Source of the DNA: Fidelibacterota bacterium
GTDB taxonomy: Bacteria; Pseudomonadota; Alphaproteobacteria; Rhodospirillales; Rhodospirillaceae
Assembly (NCBI GenBank): GCA_947475895.1
Contig: CANJMF010000004.1
Span: 166,646-230,645, forward strand
DNA: 64,000 bases
Direction of reading: 5' to 3'
The notes beneath the pieces were generated by a model. That model saw only the letters and a program-made list of their open reading frames with translations, was not told the origin of the DNA and made no database searches. The translations under genes and the position numbers were made by a program. Below are positions 57,282 through 64,000 of the stretch, one piece after another. Position 1 is the stretch's first letter; the number at the start of each line of letters is the position of its first letter.

Positions 57282-58388
57282 ATGAACAACGGTGATCGCG
57301 AGCCACCCATCGATCCAATGACCGAAACGTTGTCGGGCGCGACGCTTGGTCGGCCCGGCGTCCCCAACGCTCTGCAGATTGCCGCGATCGTCGCAGTGGC
57401 GATCATCGGCGCGTATCTGTGCTTTAAGCTGGCGCTGCCGTTTCTCACGCCCCTCGCCGTGGCGCTGGCGCTTTCGATTCTGTTTACGCCCTTCCACAAT
57501 TGGGTGAAGCGGAAAGTTCAAAAGCCCGCGCTCAGCGCCGCGCTTTCCGTTTTGACCATCGCCGTCATCGTCATCGTGCCGGTCACGCTGCTTGTTGTGC
57601 AGATGGTGCAGGAAGCGGCCAACGGGGCACAACTCATCCGCAGCGAAATAGACGGCGGTCTTTTTCAAAAAACGCTGGATGCCCACCCCAAAATCGCCCC
57701 GGCGGTTACGTGGATTGTCGCTCAAATCGATCTTCCCGGATTGATCTCAGGCGGTGCGTCGTGGCTTACAAATGCCAGCACCTCCCTCCTGCAAGGTTCG
57801 GTCGTCCAATTCATCGGCGTTTTACTGACCTTTTATTTGCTGTTCTATTTTCTCCGCGACCGGCACGACGCGCTCGCATCATTGCGCACCTTTCTGCCGT
57901 TCTCGGACACCGAAACATCGAAGCTTTTTGGCCGCGTCGTGGACACGGTTTATGCGATCGTTTTCGGCACCATCATCACAGGCACTATTCAAGGCGTCTT
58001 AGGCGGCCTCATTTTCTGGGCGTTCGCCCTGCCGGCACCCCTCCTGTGGGGAATGGTCATGGGCCTGTTCGCCATTCTTCCCATTGTGGGCACGAGCATG
58101 GTTTGGATCCCGGCCGCCATCTTCCTGGCGCTTAACGGTGCGTGGATCAAAGCCGCGATCCTCACCGCAGCGTTCGTCGGCATCAGCGTGCTCGATACGT
58201 TTCTCTACCCGGTCATTGTCGGCGATCGAATGAAGTTGCATACGGCGCTCACGTTCATCTCCGCAATCGGCGGCTTGATCGTGTTCGGCCCGGCCGGATT
58301 TATCCTCGGCCCCGTGGTGGTCGCTGTCACGCTTGCGGTCAAAGAGATTTTACACGCCCGGCTTCAGGCTGGCGGCACAACGACCTAA
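57282..58388 (+). CDS. AI-2E family transporter
   Basis: 368-residue integral membrane protein of the AI-2 exporter (PerM/TqsA/YdiK) superfamily, about eight membrane helices in two bundles, with the conserved central region LTFYLLFYFLRDR and, towards the end, LPIVGTSMVWIPAAIFLALNG and DTFLYPVIVGDRMKLHTALTF. Members export AI-2, act as Na+/H+ antiporters, or have unknown substrates; no quorum-sensing gene is adjacent, so the substrate is open. A GAGGC lies upstream of the ATG. Its 3' end overlaps the arsN2 gene by four bases. Confidence 0.9.
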   Translation: MNNGDREPPIDPMTETLSGATLGRPGVPNALQIAAIVAVAIIGAYLCFKLALPFLTPLAVALALSILFTPFHNWVKRKVQKPALSAALSVLTIAVIVIVPVTLLVVQMVQEAANGAQLIRSEIDGGLFQKTLDAHPKIAPAVTWIVAQIDLPGLISGGASWLTNASTSLLQGSVVQFIGVLLTFYLLFYFLRDRHDALASLRTFLPFSDTETSKLFGRVVDTVYAIVFGTIITGTIQGVLGGLIFWAFALPAPLLWGMVMGLFAILPIVGTSMVWIPAAIFLALNGAWIKAAILTAAFVGISVLDTFLYPVIVGDRMKLHTALTFISAIGGLIVFGPAGFILGPVVVAVTLAVKEILHARLQAGGTTT

Positions 58389-58828
58389 GCCACCAGCGCC
58401 TTCGACATGCACACGGCCGAGGCTGGGCAAATGTTCGCAAATTCGCTGGTAGAAGCTATGGCGCCGGGCGCGGCGGATCGATCCATTTTTTTAAAACCGC
58501 ACCGCGCAAAAAAACTTTCGGCTGTTGTCGTTAAAAGCCACAAGCGCAGTGCGCCGAGTTGGGCGGCTTTTGCACTGACCGCTTTCAGAAGATACGTTGC
58601 AACACCGCCTGCACGAAATTCAGGTAGCACGACAACAGAACGCAGGAGTACGTCGCCACCATCGCCTTGCAATCCGGCGTAAGCGACAACGCGATCATCG
58701 TCGCCCCGCAAACAGAATAAACCGCACTGCTCCTGCGAAGGATCGACCACCGGCAAACCGGCACGCTGGAGTTCCGCATTCATCGCGGCAACATCGCTTT
58801 CTGGCACCTCGGTCAGGCGATAGCGCAT
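58385..58828 (-). CDS. arsN2: ArsN2-type GNAT acetyltransferase
   Basis: 147-residue GNAT-fold protein of the ArsN2 group, found in arsenic operons. Acetyl-CoA binding region VLLRSVVVLPEFRAGGVATYLLKAV is followed by ALRLWLLTTTAESFFARCGFKKMDRSAAP. Its start shares one base with the aqpS stop (TGATG). ArsN1 acetylates the herbicide phosphinothricin; the substrate of ArsN2 is not established. The minus-strand frame is open further upstream through aqpS, but only this part is GNAT-like. Confidence 0.85.
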   Translation of the reverse strand: MRYRLTEVPESDVAAMNAELQRAGLPVVDPSQEQCGLFCLRGDDDRVVAYAGLQGDGGDVLLRSVVVLPEFRAGGVATYLLKAVSAKAAQLGALRLWLLTTTAESFFARCGFKKMDRSAAPGAIASTSEFANICPASAVCMSKALVA

Positions 58829-59514
58829 CACGAGTCTAACCGTGACTGCGAGCAGATGCGTAACCCCGCAACCGCGACAGCAAGCCCAATGAATTGCGCA
58901 GCAACAAACCCGGCAACATCGGTGGGGCGAATACCGGAAAAGCTGTCGGTAAGCGCGCGCGCGAGTGTGACTGCGGGATTTGCGAAAGACGTAGACGCGG
59001 TGAACCAATAGGCACCGCCAATATATGCAGCGATGGCCGCAGCCGCCGTCGGCGTCTGATAGCGCGCAGTTCCCCAGATCACACCGAGTAGGCCGAGTGT
59101 AGCAACACTCTCTGCCAACCACTGATCACCGCCGGTTCGAATATGGGTTCCTAATTCGAAGATCGGTACCGCAAACATACCGTGCGCAAGAAAGGTCCCA
59201 GCAACTGCGCCGGCGATTTGAGCCAACATATAAATAGGCACGGCTTTCCATTCGAACCCGCTGACGACCGCCGCAGCCACGGTAACGCAAGGATTCATAT
59301 GTGCGCCCGAAAGCGGCGCGAACACGAGGATCAGGGCGAATAATGCGGCAGCCGTTGCCAAAGCATTCGCGAGCAGCGCCAGGCCGACGTTACCGCCACA
59401 CAGCCTTTCCGCAGCGATGCCCGAACCGACCACCGCAATCAGCAAAAATGCGGTTGCGATGAATTCGGCTATCGCGGCGCTTTGCAGCAAATGACCGTTA
59501 GGCAGCCCCTTCAC
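58828..59514 (-). CDS. aqpS: aquaglyceroporin of the arsenic operon (AqpS type)
   Basis: 228-residue MIP-family channel, six membrane helices and two half-helices. The two signature loops read HMNPCVT (Asn74-Pro75-Cys76) and FANPAVT (Asn179-Pro180-Ala181) with Arg186 after the second, so the first NPA is changed to NPC. In Sinorhizobium such a channel replaces the arsenite pump: arsenate is reduced by ArsC and arsenite leaves downhill through AqpS. The gene overlaps arsC by four bases upstream and arsN2 by one downstream, supporting that role. Confidence 0.9.
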   Translation of the reverse strand: MKGLPNGHLLQSAAIAEFIATAFLLIAVVGSGIAAERLCGGNVGLALLANALATAAALFALILVFAPLSGAHMNPCVTVAAAVVSGFEWKAVPIYMLAQIAGAVAGTFLAHGMFAVPIFELGTHIRTGGDQWLAESVATLGLLGVIWGTARYQTPTAAAAIAAYIGGAYWFTASTSFANPAVTLARALTDSFSGIRPTDVAGFVAAQFIGLAVAVAGLRICSQSRLDS

Positions 59515-60023
59515 GACACGCGCTCGTCGCCGAGCTGGCCTACGCCGATGACCAAGTCTTCCAACTCCAAGCGCGAAAGCTGTTTGAATTGGAAGGTCAG
59601 GAAATATTTGATCCGCGTTTCGAGAATGCGGAAAGCCTCGCGGAAGGCCATCATTTGCTCGGCCGCCATTCCATCAGCCGCGGCCGGATCTGGCAGACCC
59701 CAATGCGCCGTAATGGGATGACCCGGCCAAATGGGACAAACTTCACCGGCAGCCTGATCGCAGACGGTAAAAATAAAATCCATCTTCGGCGCGTTTGATT
59801 CGGCGAATTCGTTCCAGCTTTTACTGCGCAGGGCGTCGGTGGGCATCCCGAGTTGTTTCAGCAATTCGACGGCCATGGGGTGCACAGCGCCTTTAGGAAA
59901 GCTGCCGGCGCTGTAGCCCTTGAAAAGCCCGCGGCTCCAATAATCGAGAATGGCTTCCGCCATGATGCTGCGCGCGGAATTTCCGGTGCAGAGAAAAAGC
60001 ACATTTCCGATCCGTTCAACCAT
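59511..60023 (-). CDS. arsC: arsenate reductase, thioredoxin-coupled (LMW-PTPase type)
   Basis: 170-residue arsenate reductase of the low-molecular-weight phosphatase fold. The P-loop CTGNSARS (Cys12 to Arg18/Ser19) and the two further cysteines Cys88 and Cys96 in TVCDQAAGEVCPIWPG match the three-cysteine, thioredoxin-dependent class. It reduces arsenate to arsenite in the cytosol. I start at ATG 60023, inside the end of arsR (eight-base overlap); the longer frame (to 60101) has no ribosome site. The C-terminal 25 residues after AFRILETRIKYFLTF are longer than in the Staphylococcus enzyme. Confidence 0.92.
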   Translation of the reverse strand: MVERIGNVLFLCTGNSARSIMAEAILDYWSRGLFKGYSAGSFPKGAVHPMAVELLKQLGMPTDALRSKSWNEFAESNAPKMDFIFTVCDQAAGEVCPIWPGHPITAHWGLPDPAAADGMAAEQMMAFREAFRILETRIKYFLTFQFKQLSRLELEDLVIGVGQLGDERVS

Positions 60024-60375
60024 TGGAAGCCTTTGCTTTCGGTGCGCGTCTATTTTTATTGGTGGCGGGCTTACAGACGGGCGCGCACGCCTGCCCGCCA
60101 CAGCAGTTTTCCGTCAAATACGCGACAAGCCCGTTTATGCGCGCGAAGTCGGCAGTCTGTATGAGGCGGCGGCCGTCGCGCCGCGCGGCGACCAACCCCG
60201 CGTGCTTCAACTGCGAAAGATGGAACGAAAGTGTCGCCCCGGGCATTTTCAATTTGTCGCCAATGTCGCCGACGGTGAGGCCGTCAGGACCGGCCACCAC
60301 TAAAAGGCGATATATCGCGAGGCGGCCTTCGTGTGCCAGGGCAGCCAATGCGCTCACGGCGAGGTTTGATTCCAT
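60016..60375 (-). CDS. arsR: ArsR family arsenic-responsive repressor
   Basis: 119-residue winged-helix metalloregulator heading the arsenic operon. DNA-binding region TVGDIGDKLKMPGATLSFHLSQLKHAGLV. The metal site is C-terminal: Cys91, Cys92 and Cys97 (NCCGGQAC, plus Cys101), as in the Acidithiobacillus-type ArsR where three such cysteines bind arsenite, and not in helix alpha3 as in E. coli. A basic tail follows. The predicted transcription start is the A of its ATG and there is no ribosome binding site, so it is probably translated from a leaderless mRNA. Confidence 0.92.
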   Translation of the reverse strand: MESNLAVSALAALAHEGRLAIYRLLVVAGPDGLTVGDIGDKLKMPGATLSFHLSQLKHAGLVAARRDGRRLIQTADFARINGLVAYLTENCCGGQACAPVCKPATNKNRRAPKAKASNG

Positions 60376-60409
60376 ATTTCTAGTATATTCGAAATATATA
60401 GGCGGTCAA
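60373..60409 (-). promoter_or_regulatory. ars operon promoter with ArsR operator
   Basis: Read on the minus strand: TTGACC (60409-60404), 16 bases, TATACT (60387-60382), six bases, ATG (60375-60373). The operator candidate is the AT-rich dyad ATATTTC (plus strand 60374-60380)/GAAATAT (60391-60397) with a ten-base spacer, covering the -10 and the start codon. Bound ArsR would block both polymerase and initiation. Confidence 0.65.
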
Positions 60410-60559
60410 CGGCGCGAAGATCAACGCACGGCCGTGCCATCCGGCGCCTGCTGTTCAATTTCGAACATCGCGAAGCCTTATTTCGGCGCATGATTCGCCG
60501 TCTCACGCGTATGTGCGGGACGAATGCTTCGTTTCTATGACCAGTTGGTGAGGCACAAG

Positions 60560-61672
60560 ATGCCCGAAGACAACCCAGGCGGCCCGGCCGCAACGATCCT
60601 CGATACGCCCGATTTAGCCGGCGCACTGGAAAGCGAGCAGTTTCGACGCTTTCTGGATCAAGTTCCCATCGCCATCGTTGTCGCCGACATTAAGGGAGCG
60701 GAGCGCGTCGTCTATGCCAACCCCGAGTTCGAGCGGCTGTCGGGACAGGGGGCCGCTGACATCGAAGGAAAACCTTGGAGTGTTCTTCGCGGCGAGGGTG
60801 GCGAGGACGCTTTAGAAAGCACGTTGAGCGCGGCCGTGGTTAACGGCAGCGATCGCATTGGTACCTTCACAATCGCGCGCGTGGGCCAAGAATCGGCCAC
60901 GGTCGATGCCTATTCCAATCTTATCCAGGATGAAAGCGGCGGGCCGGCCTTTCGCCTCGTGGCACTGGTCGATGTGGGGACTCACGGCCAGGCCGTGCGC
61001 GAAGCGTATGAGCAGCAGCTGCGGGAGAAAGATATGCGGCTCCTGGAGATACAACATCGCGTGAAGAATAACCTGCAGATGATCACGGCGCTGATCCGTA
61101 TTTCCGCGCGCAATGCGCAAGGGCGCATGGACACGGCGCGGTTTGATCGCCTGTCAGGGCGCGTTGAATCGCTCTCACTGCTTTATAAACTGCTGTCAGA
61201 ATTCAAACAGGGCGACGAGATCGATCTTGGCGTCTATCTGAGTGAAATCGCTTCGTCGGTGATGCACGCCCATGCCGTCGAGGGCATTCGGCTCGATCTC
61301 AAAATCGACGCTTACCCCGTGTCGGTGAACATCGCTATGCCAACGGGTCTAGTGGTGAACGAGTTGCTGACCAACGCGCTGAAGCATGCGTTTGTCGGGC
61401 GCGATGGCGGCACAATCACGCTTCATAGCCTTGCCGACGGCAATGGCTGTCGCGTGATCGTTTCCGATGACGGAGTCGGACTGCCGGAAGGGGTTGCATG
61501 GCCCAAACGCGGAAAACTAGGCGCGCTGATCGTTCAATCTCTCGAAGAAAACGCCAACGCGAAATTAAAGGTGGAGTCCCATGCCGGAACGGGGACGCGC
61601 GTGACGATCACTTTCACACGCCCGGCTTCGGCCCCGTCGCTTAAGTCGGAGAGCGCTTCACTCGCGACTTGA
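60560..61672 (+). CDS. PAS domain sensor histidine kinase, HisKA_2 type
   Basis: 370-residue soluble kinase. After a short leader a PAS domain spans about 30-140 (FRRFLDQVPIAIVVADIKGAERVVYANPEFERLSG; no LOV cysteine motif is seen, so it is not a typical blue-light sensor). The dimerisation domain carries the HisKA_2 motif EIQHRVKNNLQMI with the phospho-acceptor His, then an HATPase with NELLTNALKHAF and SDDGVGLPEG. Kinases of this type feed the alphaproteobacterial PhyR-EcfG stress pathway in several genera, but no phyR is here. ATG 60560 has GAGG six bases upstream. Confidence 0.9.
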   Translation: MPEDNPGGPAATILDTPDLAGALESEQFRRFLDQVPIAIVVADIKGAERVVYANPEFERLSGQGAADIEGKPWSVLRGEGGEDALESTLSAAVVNGSDRIGTFTIARVGQESATVDAYSNLIQDESGGPAFRLVALVDVGTHGQAVREAYEQQLREKDMRLLEIQHRVKNNLQMITALIRISARNAQGRMDTARFDRLSGRVESLSLLYKLLSEFKQGDEIDLGVYLSEIASSVMHAHAVEGIRLDLKIDAYPVSVNIAMPTGLVVNELLTNALKHAFVGRDGGTITLHSLADGNGCRVIVSDDGVGLPEGVAWPKRGKLGALIVQSLEENANAKLKVESHAGTGTRVTITFTRPASAPSLKSESASLAT

Positions 61673-61768
61673 GGCGCTCGCGCCAGATGCATCGGGCCAT
61701 AAACGGTGCCATCGTACGCGAGGCCGTTTATAGTCCTCTCACATCATCCAAATGTGAGGACAAGCCCC

Positions 61769-62071
61769 ATGACCGCACCCATCTCCATTGTCGTCGTCAG
61801 CACCGCCCTGCCCGGTCAAGGAAACGCCTTGCGCGATGCGCAGAAGACACTGGTCGCGGAAACACTACGCGAACCGGGCTGCTTGCGGTACGAACTGCAC
61901 CAATCCGTCGAGGACGCGGATGTGCTTATGTTCATTGAAAGCTGGGAGAGCGAAGAGGCTTTGCAAACACATCTGCAAGGCCCGGCCGTCACGCGCTTTC
62001 GCGCCAGTAACGCGGCCAGCTTGCGGAAGGATTTCAAATTCTATCGCATGAAGCCCGTCGCCGCGGACTAG
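61769..62071 (+). CDS. antibiotic biosynthesis monooxygenase (ABM) domain protein
   Basis: 100-residue ferredoxin-like ABM-fold protein of the putative quinol monooxygenase group (YgiN-like): ISIVVVSTALPGQGNALRDAQKTLVAETLREPGCLRYELHQSVEDADVLMFIESWESEEALQTHL. Usually a homodimer; the true substrate is seldom known. It starts at ATG 61769 with GAGGAC upstream; the longer frame begins in the 97-base gap after the kinase gene. It converges with ettA. Confidence 0.85.
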   Translation: MTAPISIVVVSTALPGQGNALRDAQKTLVAETLREPGCLRYELHQSVEDADVLMFIESWESEEALQTHLQGPAVTRFRASNAASLRKDFKFYRMKPVAAD

Positions 62072-62099
62072 GTCCGCGAACGACGGCGCGAGCTTCGCT

Positions 62100-63773
62100 T
62101 TACCGGCTGATGGGTTTGAACCGGATCTGGTGCGGTTCGATGGCGTTGGCGCCGAGGCGGCGTTTTTTGTCTTCCTCGTAATCCTGGAAGTTGCCTTCGA
62201 ACCATTCCACATGGCTTTCGCCTTCGAAGGCGAGGATGTGCGTGGCGATGCGATCCAAGAACCAGCGATCGTGGGAGATGACTACGGCGCAGCCCGCAAA
62301 GTCGAGCAAGGCTTGCTCAAGTGCCCGCAGCGTATCGACGTCCAAATCGTTGGTCGGTTCGTCGAGCAGCAGGACGTTCGAGCCGGTCTTGAGCATTTTC
62401 GCGAGGTGAACGCGGTTGCGTTCACCGCCTGAGAGCTGGCCGACTTTCTTTTGCTGATCGGCGCCTTTGAAATTGAAGCGGCCCACATAGGCACGCGCAT
62501 TGACCGGAAATTTTCCGAGCATGATGTCGGTGTTTCCGCCGGAGATTTCGTCGTACACGGTCGCGTCGGCCTTCAATGAATCGCGCGACTGATCGACGTA
62601 GCCGAGCCTGACCGTTTCACCGACCGTTAGCGTGCCGCTGTCGGGCTTGTCCTGGCCGGTGATCATGCGAAACAGCGTGGTTTTACCGGCGCCGTTGGGG
62701 CCGATGACACCGACGATGCCGCCGGGCGGCAGTGCGAAGTCGAGGTTCTCAATGAGCATGCGGTCGCCGTAGCCCTTCGACAGGCCCTTGGCTTCGATGA
62801 CATTACCGCCGAGGCGATCATTGACCGGGATGATGATCTGCATCTGCTCGGGGCGTTTTTCTTTCGCTTCCGCCACCAAGTTTTCGAAGGCCGCGATGCG
62901 CGCCTTGCTTTTGGTGCGCCGCGCCTGCGGGGTCTGACCCATCCATTCCATTTCGCGGGCGATGGTGCGGGCGCGGGATTCGTCTTCGCGCTCTTCCTGC
63001 TCCAAGCGCTTGCTCTTTTGCGCGAGCCACGAGGTGTAATTGCCTTCGTAGGGAATGCCGCGGCCGTGATCGAGTTCCAAAATCCAGCCCGTGACGTTAT
63101 CGAGGAAATAACGATCGTGGGTCACCGCCACCACGGTGCCGGGATATTCCTCGAGGAAACGTTCAAGCCACGCCACCGATTCCGCGTCCAAGTGGTTGGT
63201 CGGTTCGTCGAGCAGCAGGAGATCGGGGCGCGAGAGCAGCAGGCGGCAAAGTGCGACGCGGCGGCGTTCACCGCCCGAGAGTTTGGTCACATCGGCGTCG
63301 GCGGGCGGACACCGCAAAGCATCCATCGCGATTTCGCAGGTGCGCTGCAGTTCCCAGCCGTTGGCGTGATCGATTTTTTCCTGAAGCTCGGCCTGTTCGG
63401 CCAGCGTCGCGTTCATCTCGTCGTCGGTCATTTCGGTGGCGAATTTGGCGCTCACCTCTTCGAAGCGGTCGAGCATCGACTTCACTTCGATGACGCCGTC
63501 CATGACGTTGCCGAGGACGTCTTTCTTGGGATCGAGTTCCGGTTCCTGGGACAGAAGGCCGATTTTGGTGCCTTCGGCGGCCCAGGCCTCGCCGTTAAAT
63601 TCCTTTTCCTTGCCGGCCATGATCTTAAGGAGGGTCGATTTACCCGACCCGTTGGCCCCCAGGACGCCGATCTTGGCCCCCGGCATGAACGACAGCCAAA
63701 TGTCCTTCAAAACCTCCCGGCCGCCCGGATAGGTCTTGTTCAGGCCCTTCATTACGTAAATGTAGTTGGTCAT
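62100..63773 (-). CDS. ettA: energy-dependent translational throttle protein EttA
   Basis: ABC-F protein binding the ribosomal E site and gating elongation by the ADP/ATP ratio, 557 residues (E. coli 555). Two ABC domains: Walker [10 protein letters not shown] and GPNGAGKTT; signatures [14 protein letters not shown] and [15 protein letters not shown]; the EttA arm sequence [44 protein letters not shown]; inter-domain P-site tRNA interaction motif region. It starts at ATG 63773; the extra 26 codons upstream belong to the open frame only. The region upstream is cut at about 63852 by an insertion sequence. Confidence 0.95.
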   Translation of the reverse strand: MTNYIYVMKGLNKTYPGGREVLKDIWLSFMPGAKIGVLGANGSGKSTLLKIMAGKEKEFNGEAWAAEGTKIGLLSQEPELDPKKDVLGNVMDGVIEVKSMLDRFEEVSAKFATEMTDDEMNATLAEQAELQEKIDHANGWELQRTCEIAMDALRCPPADADVTKLSGGERRRVALCRLLLSRPDLLLLDEPTNHLDAESVAWLERFLEEYPGTVVAVTHDRYFLDNVTGWILELDHGRGIPYEGNYTSWLAQKSKRLEQEEREDESRARTIAREMEWMGQTPQARRTKSKARIAAFENLVAEAKEKRPEQMQIIIPVNDRLGGNVIEAKGLSKGYGDRMLIENLDFALPPGGIVGVIGPNGAGKTTLFRMITGQDKPDSGTLTVGETVRLGYVDQSRDSLKADATVYDEISGGNTDIMLGKFPVNARAYVGRFNFKGADQQKKVGQLSGGERNRVHLAKMLKTGSNVLLLDEPTNDLDVDTLRALEQALLDFAGCAVVISHDRWFLDRIATHILAFEGESHVEWFEGNFQDYEEDKKRRLGANAIEPHQIRFKPISR

Positions 63774-63851
63774 CGGGGTCGGGAATCCTTGCTGGGCGGC
63801 GGAAAAACACGCTGGATGGGGGCTTTTAGCGAATAAGACGGCACAGAACAA

Positions 63852-64000
63852 TGAGCTGGTCCCAGGAAATCGGACAGGGTGTTAAGGTGCATTCCCTCGG
63901 TAACGGAGGGATTGGCTATGACGACACGGCGACGGTTTACGGGCGAGTTCAAGGCGCGTGTGGCGCTCGAGGCTCTACGGGGCGACAAGACGGTCCAGGA
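63852..64000 (+). mobile_element. IS3-family insertion sequence, left end (continues beyond window)
   Basis: The left inverted repeat appears to begin TGAGCTGGTCCC at 63852, with the TG end usual in IS3-family elements, followed by a short leader and the start of orfA at 63918. The right end and the target duplication are outside the window. The element lies 78 bases upstream of ettA, in divergent orientation. Confidence 0.75.
63918..64000 (+). CDS. IS3-family transposase OrfA, N-terminal part (truncated by window end)
   Basis: The frame from ATG 63918 gives MTTRRRFTGEFKARVALEAL then RGDKTVQE, the start of the helix-turn-helix protein OrfA of IS3-family elements (RRxFTGEFKARVALEALRGDKTVQE is a very common beginning). 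GGAGGG lies seven bases upstream. Only 27 complete codons are visible. The transposase would be completed by OrfB, probably by a -1 frameshift, outside the window. Confidence 0.88.
   Translation, partial: MTTRRRFTGEFKARVALEALRGDKTVQ

Noticed and set aside
57093..57725. Minus-strand frame of 210 codons
   Set aside because: Mostly antisense to the AI-2E transporter gene and rich in Arg/Asp/Gly repeats typical of reverse-strand translation of hydrophobic genes.
63018..63836. Plus-strand frame of 272 codons
   Set aside because: Antisense to ettA; no recognisable domain.

Overview
The window is a gene-dense, GC-rich chromosomal segment of an alphaproteobacterium. The class is supported by three things: the complete mraZ-to-ftsZ division/cell-wall cluster followed by lpxC, bamD, recN and ligA; an FtsZ with a long linker; and a GGAAC-N17-CGTT (EcfG-type) promoter. 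The order or genus cannot be fixed from the sequence alone. No tRNA, rRNA, CRISPR array or prophage was seen.

Layout. 1-5.9 kb: the 3' part of a class I fumarase, two alpha/beta hydrolases, a class II fumarase, a ribbon-helix-helix protein and a converging acyl-CoA dehydrogenase. 6-14.3 kb: the heat-shock sigma factor rpoH, a peptidoglycan amidase, the RNase P RNA gene, Fe superoxide dismutase, a decayed SnoaL-like gene, DUF983, an entericidin-like lipoprotein with an EcfG-type promoter, a hybrid histidine kinase, guanine deaminase, a di-haem oxidoreductase and a small double-CxxC protein. 14.4-33.4 kb: the dcw operon (mraZ, rsmH, ftsL, ftsI, murE, murF, mraY, murD, ftsW, murG, murC, murB, ddl, ftsQ, ftsA, ftsZ), nearly all joined by 1-8 base overlaps, starting at a promoter that carries a three-repeat MraZ-type operator and ending in a strong terminator. 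33.6-40.5 kb: a crotonase, then lpxC, bamD, recN and ligA.

40.6-45.3 kb is the least familiar part. It holds a VOC protein with a histone-H1-like Lys/Ala tail, an FNR-type palindrome, a membrane-anchored hydrolase, two unrecognised exported or anchored proteins sharing a C-terminal QRG(T/V)TGIP motif, and a PadR/HAAS pair. The same dyad operator lies in the padR promoter and in the promoter of one of the unknown proteins. 45.3-55.1 kb (minus strand) has two blocks: yjfL-yjfM-yjfC-prmA-pepP-DUF2177, and metF-uvrD-OYE.

55.2-64 kb: mlaA-mlaC, a GFA protein, an AI-2E family transporter, a compact arsenic operon (arsR-arsC-aqpS-arsN2, minus strand) whose regulator appears to be translated from a leaderless mRNA, a PAS/HisKA_2 kinase, a monooxygenase, ettA, and the left end of an IS3-family insertion sequence cut by the window edge.

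Functionally the core is envelope biogenesis: peptidoglycan precursors and septation (dcw), lipid A (lpxC), outer-membrane assembly (bamD), phospholipid asymmetry (mlaA/mlaC) and peptidoglycan turnover (amidase). Around it lie stress functions (rpoH, sodB, entericidin, ars). The genes that look new are the PadR-linked QRGxTGIP proteins, the H1-tailed VOC protein, and the possible FNR-controlled transcript.
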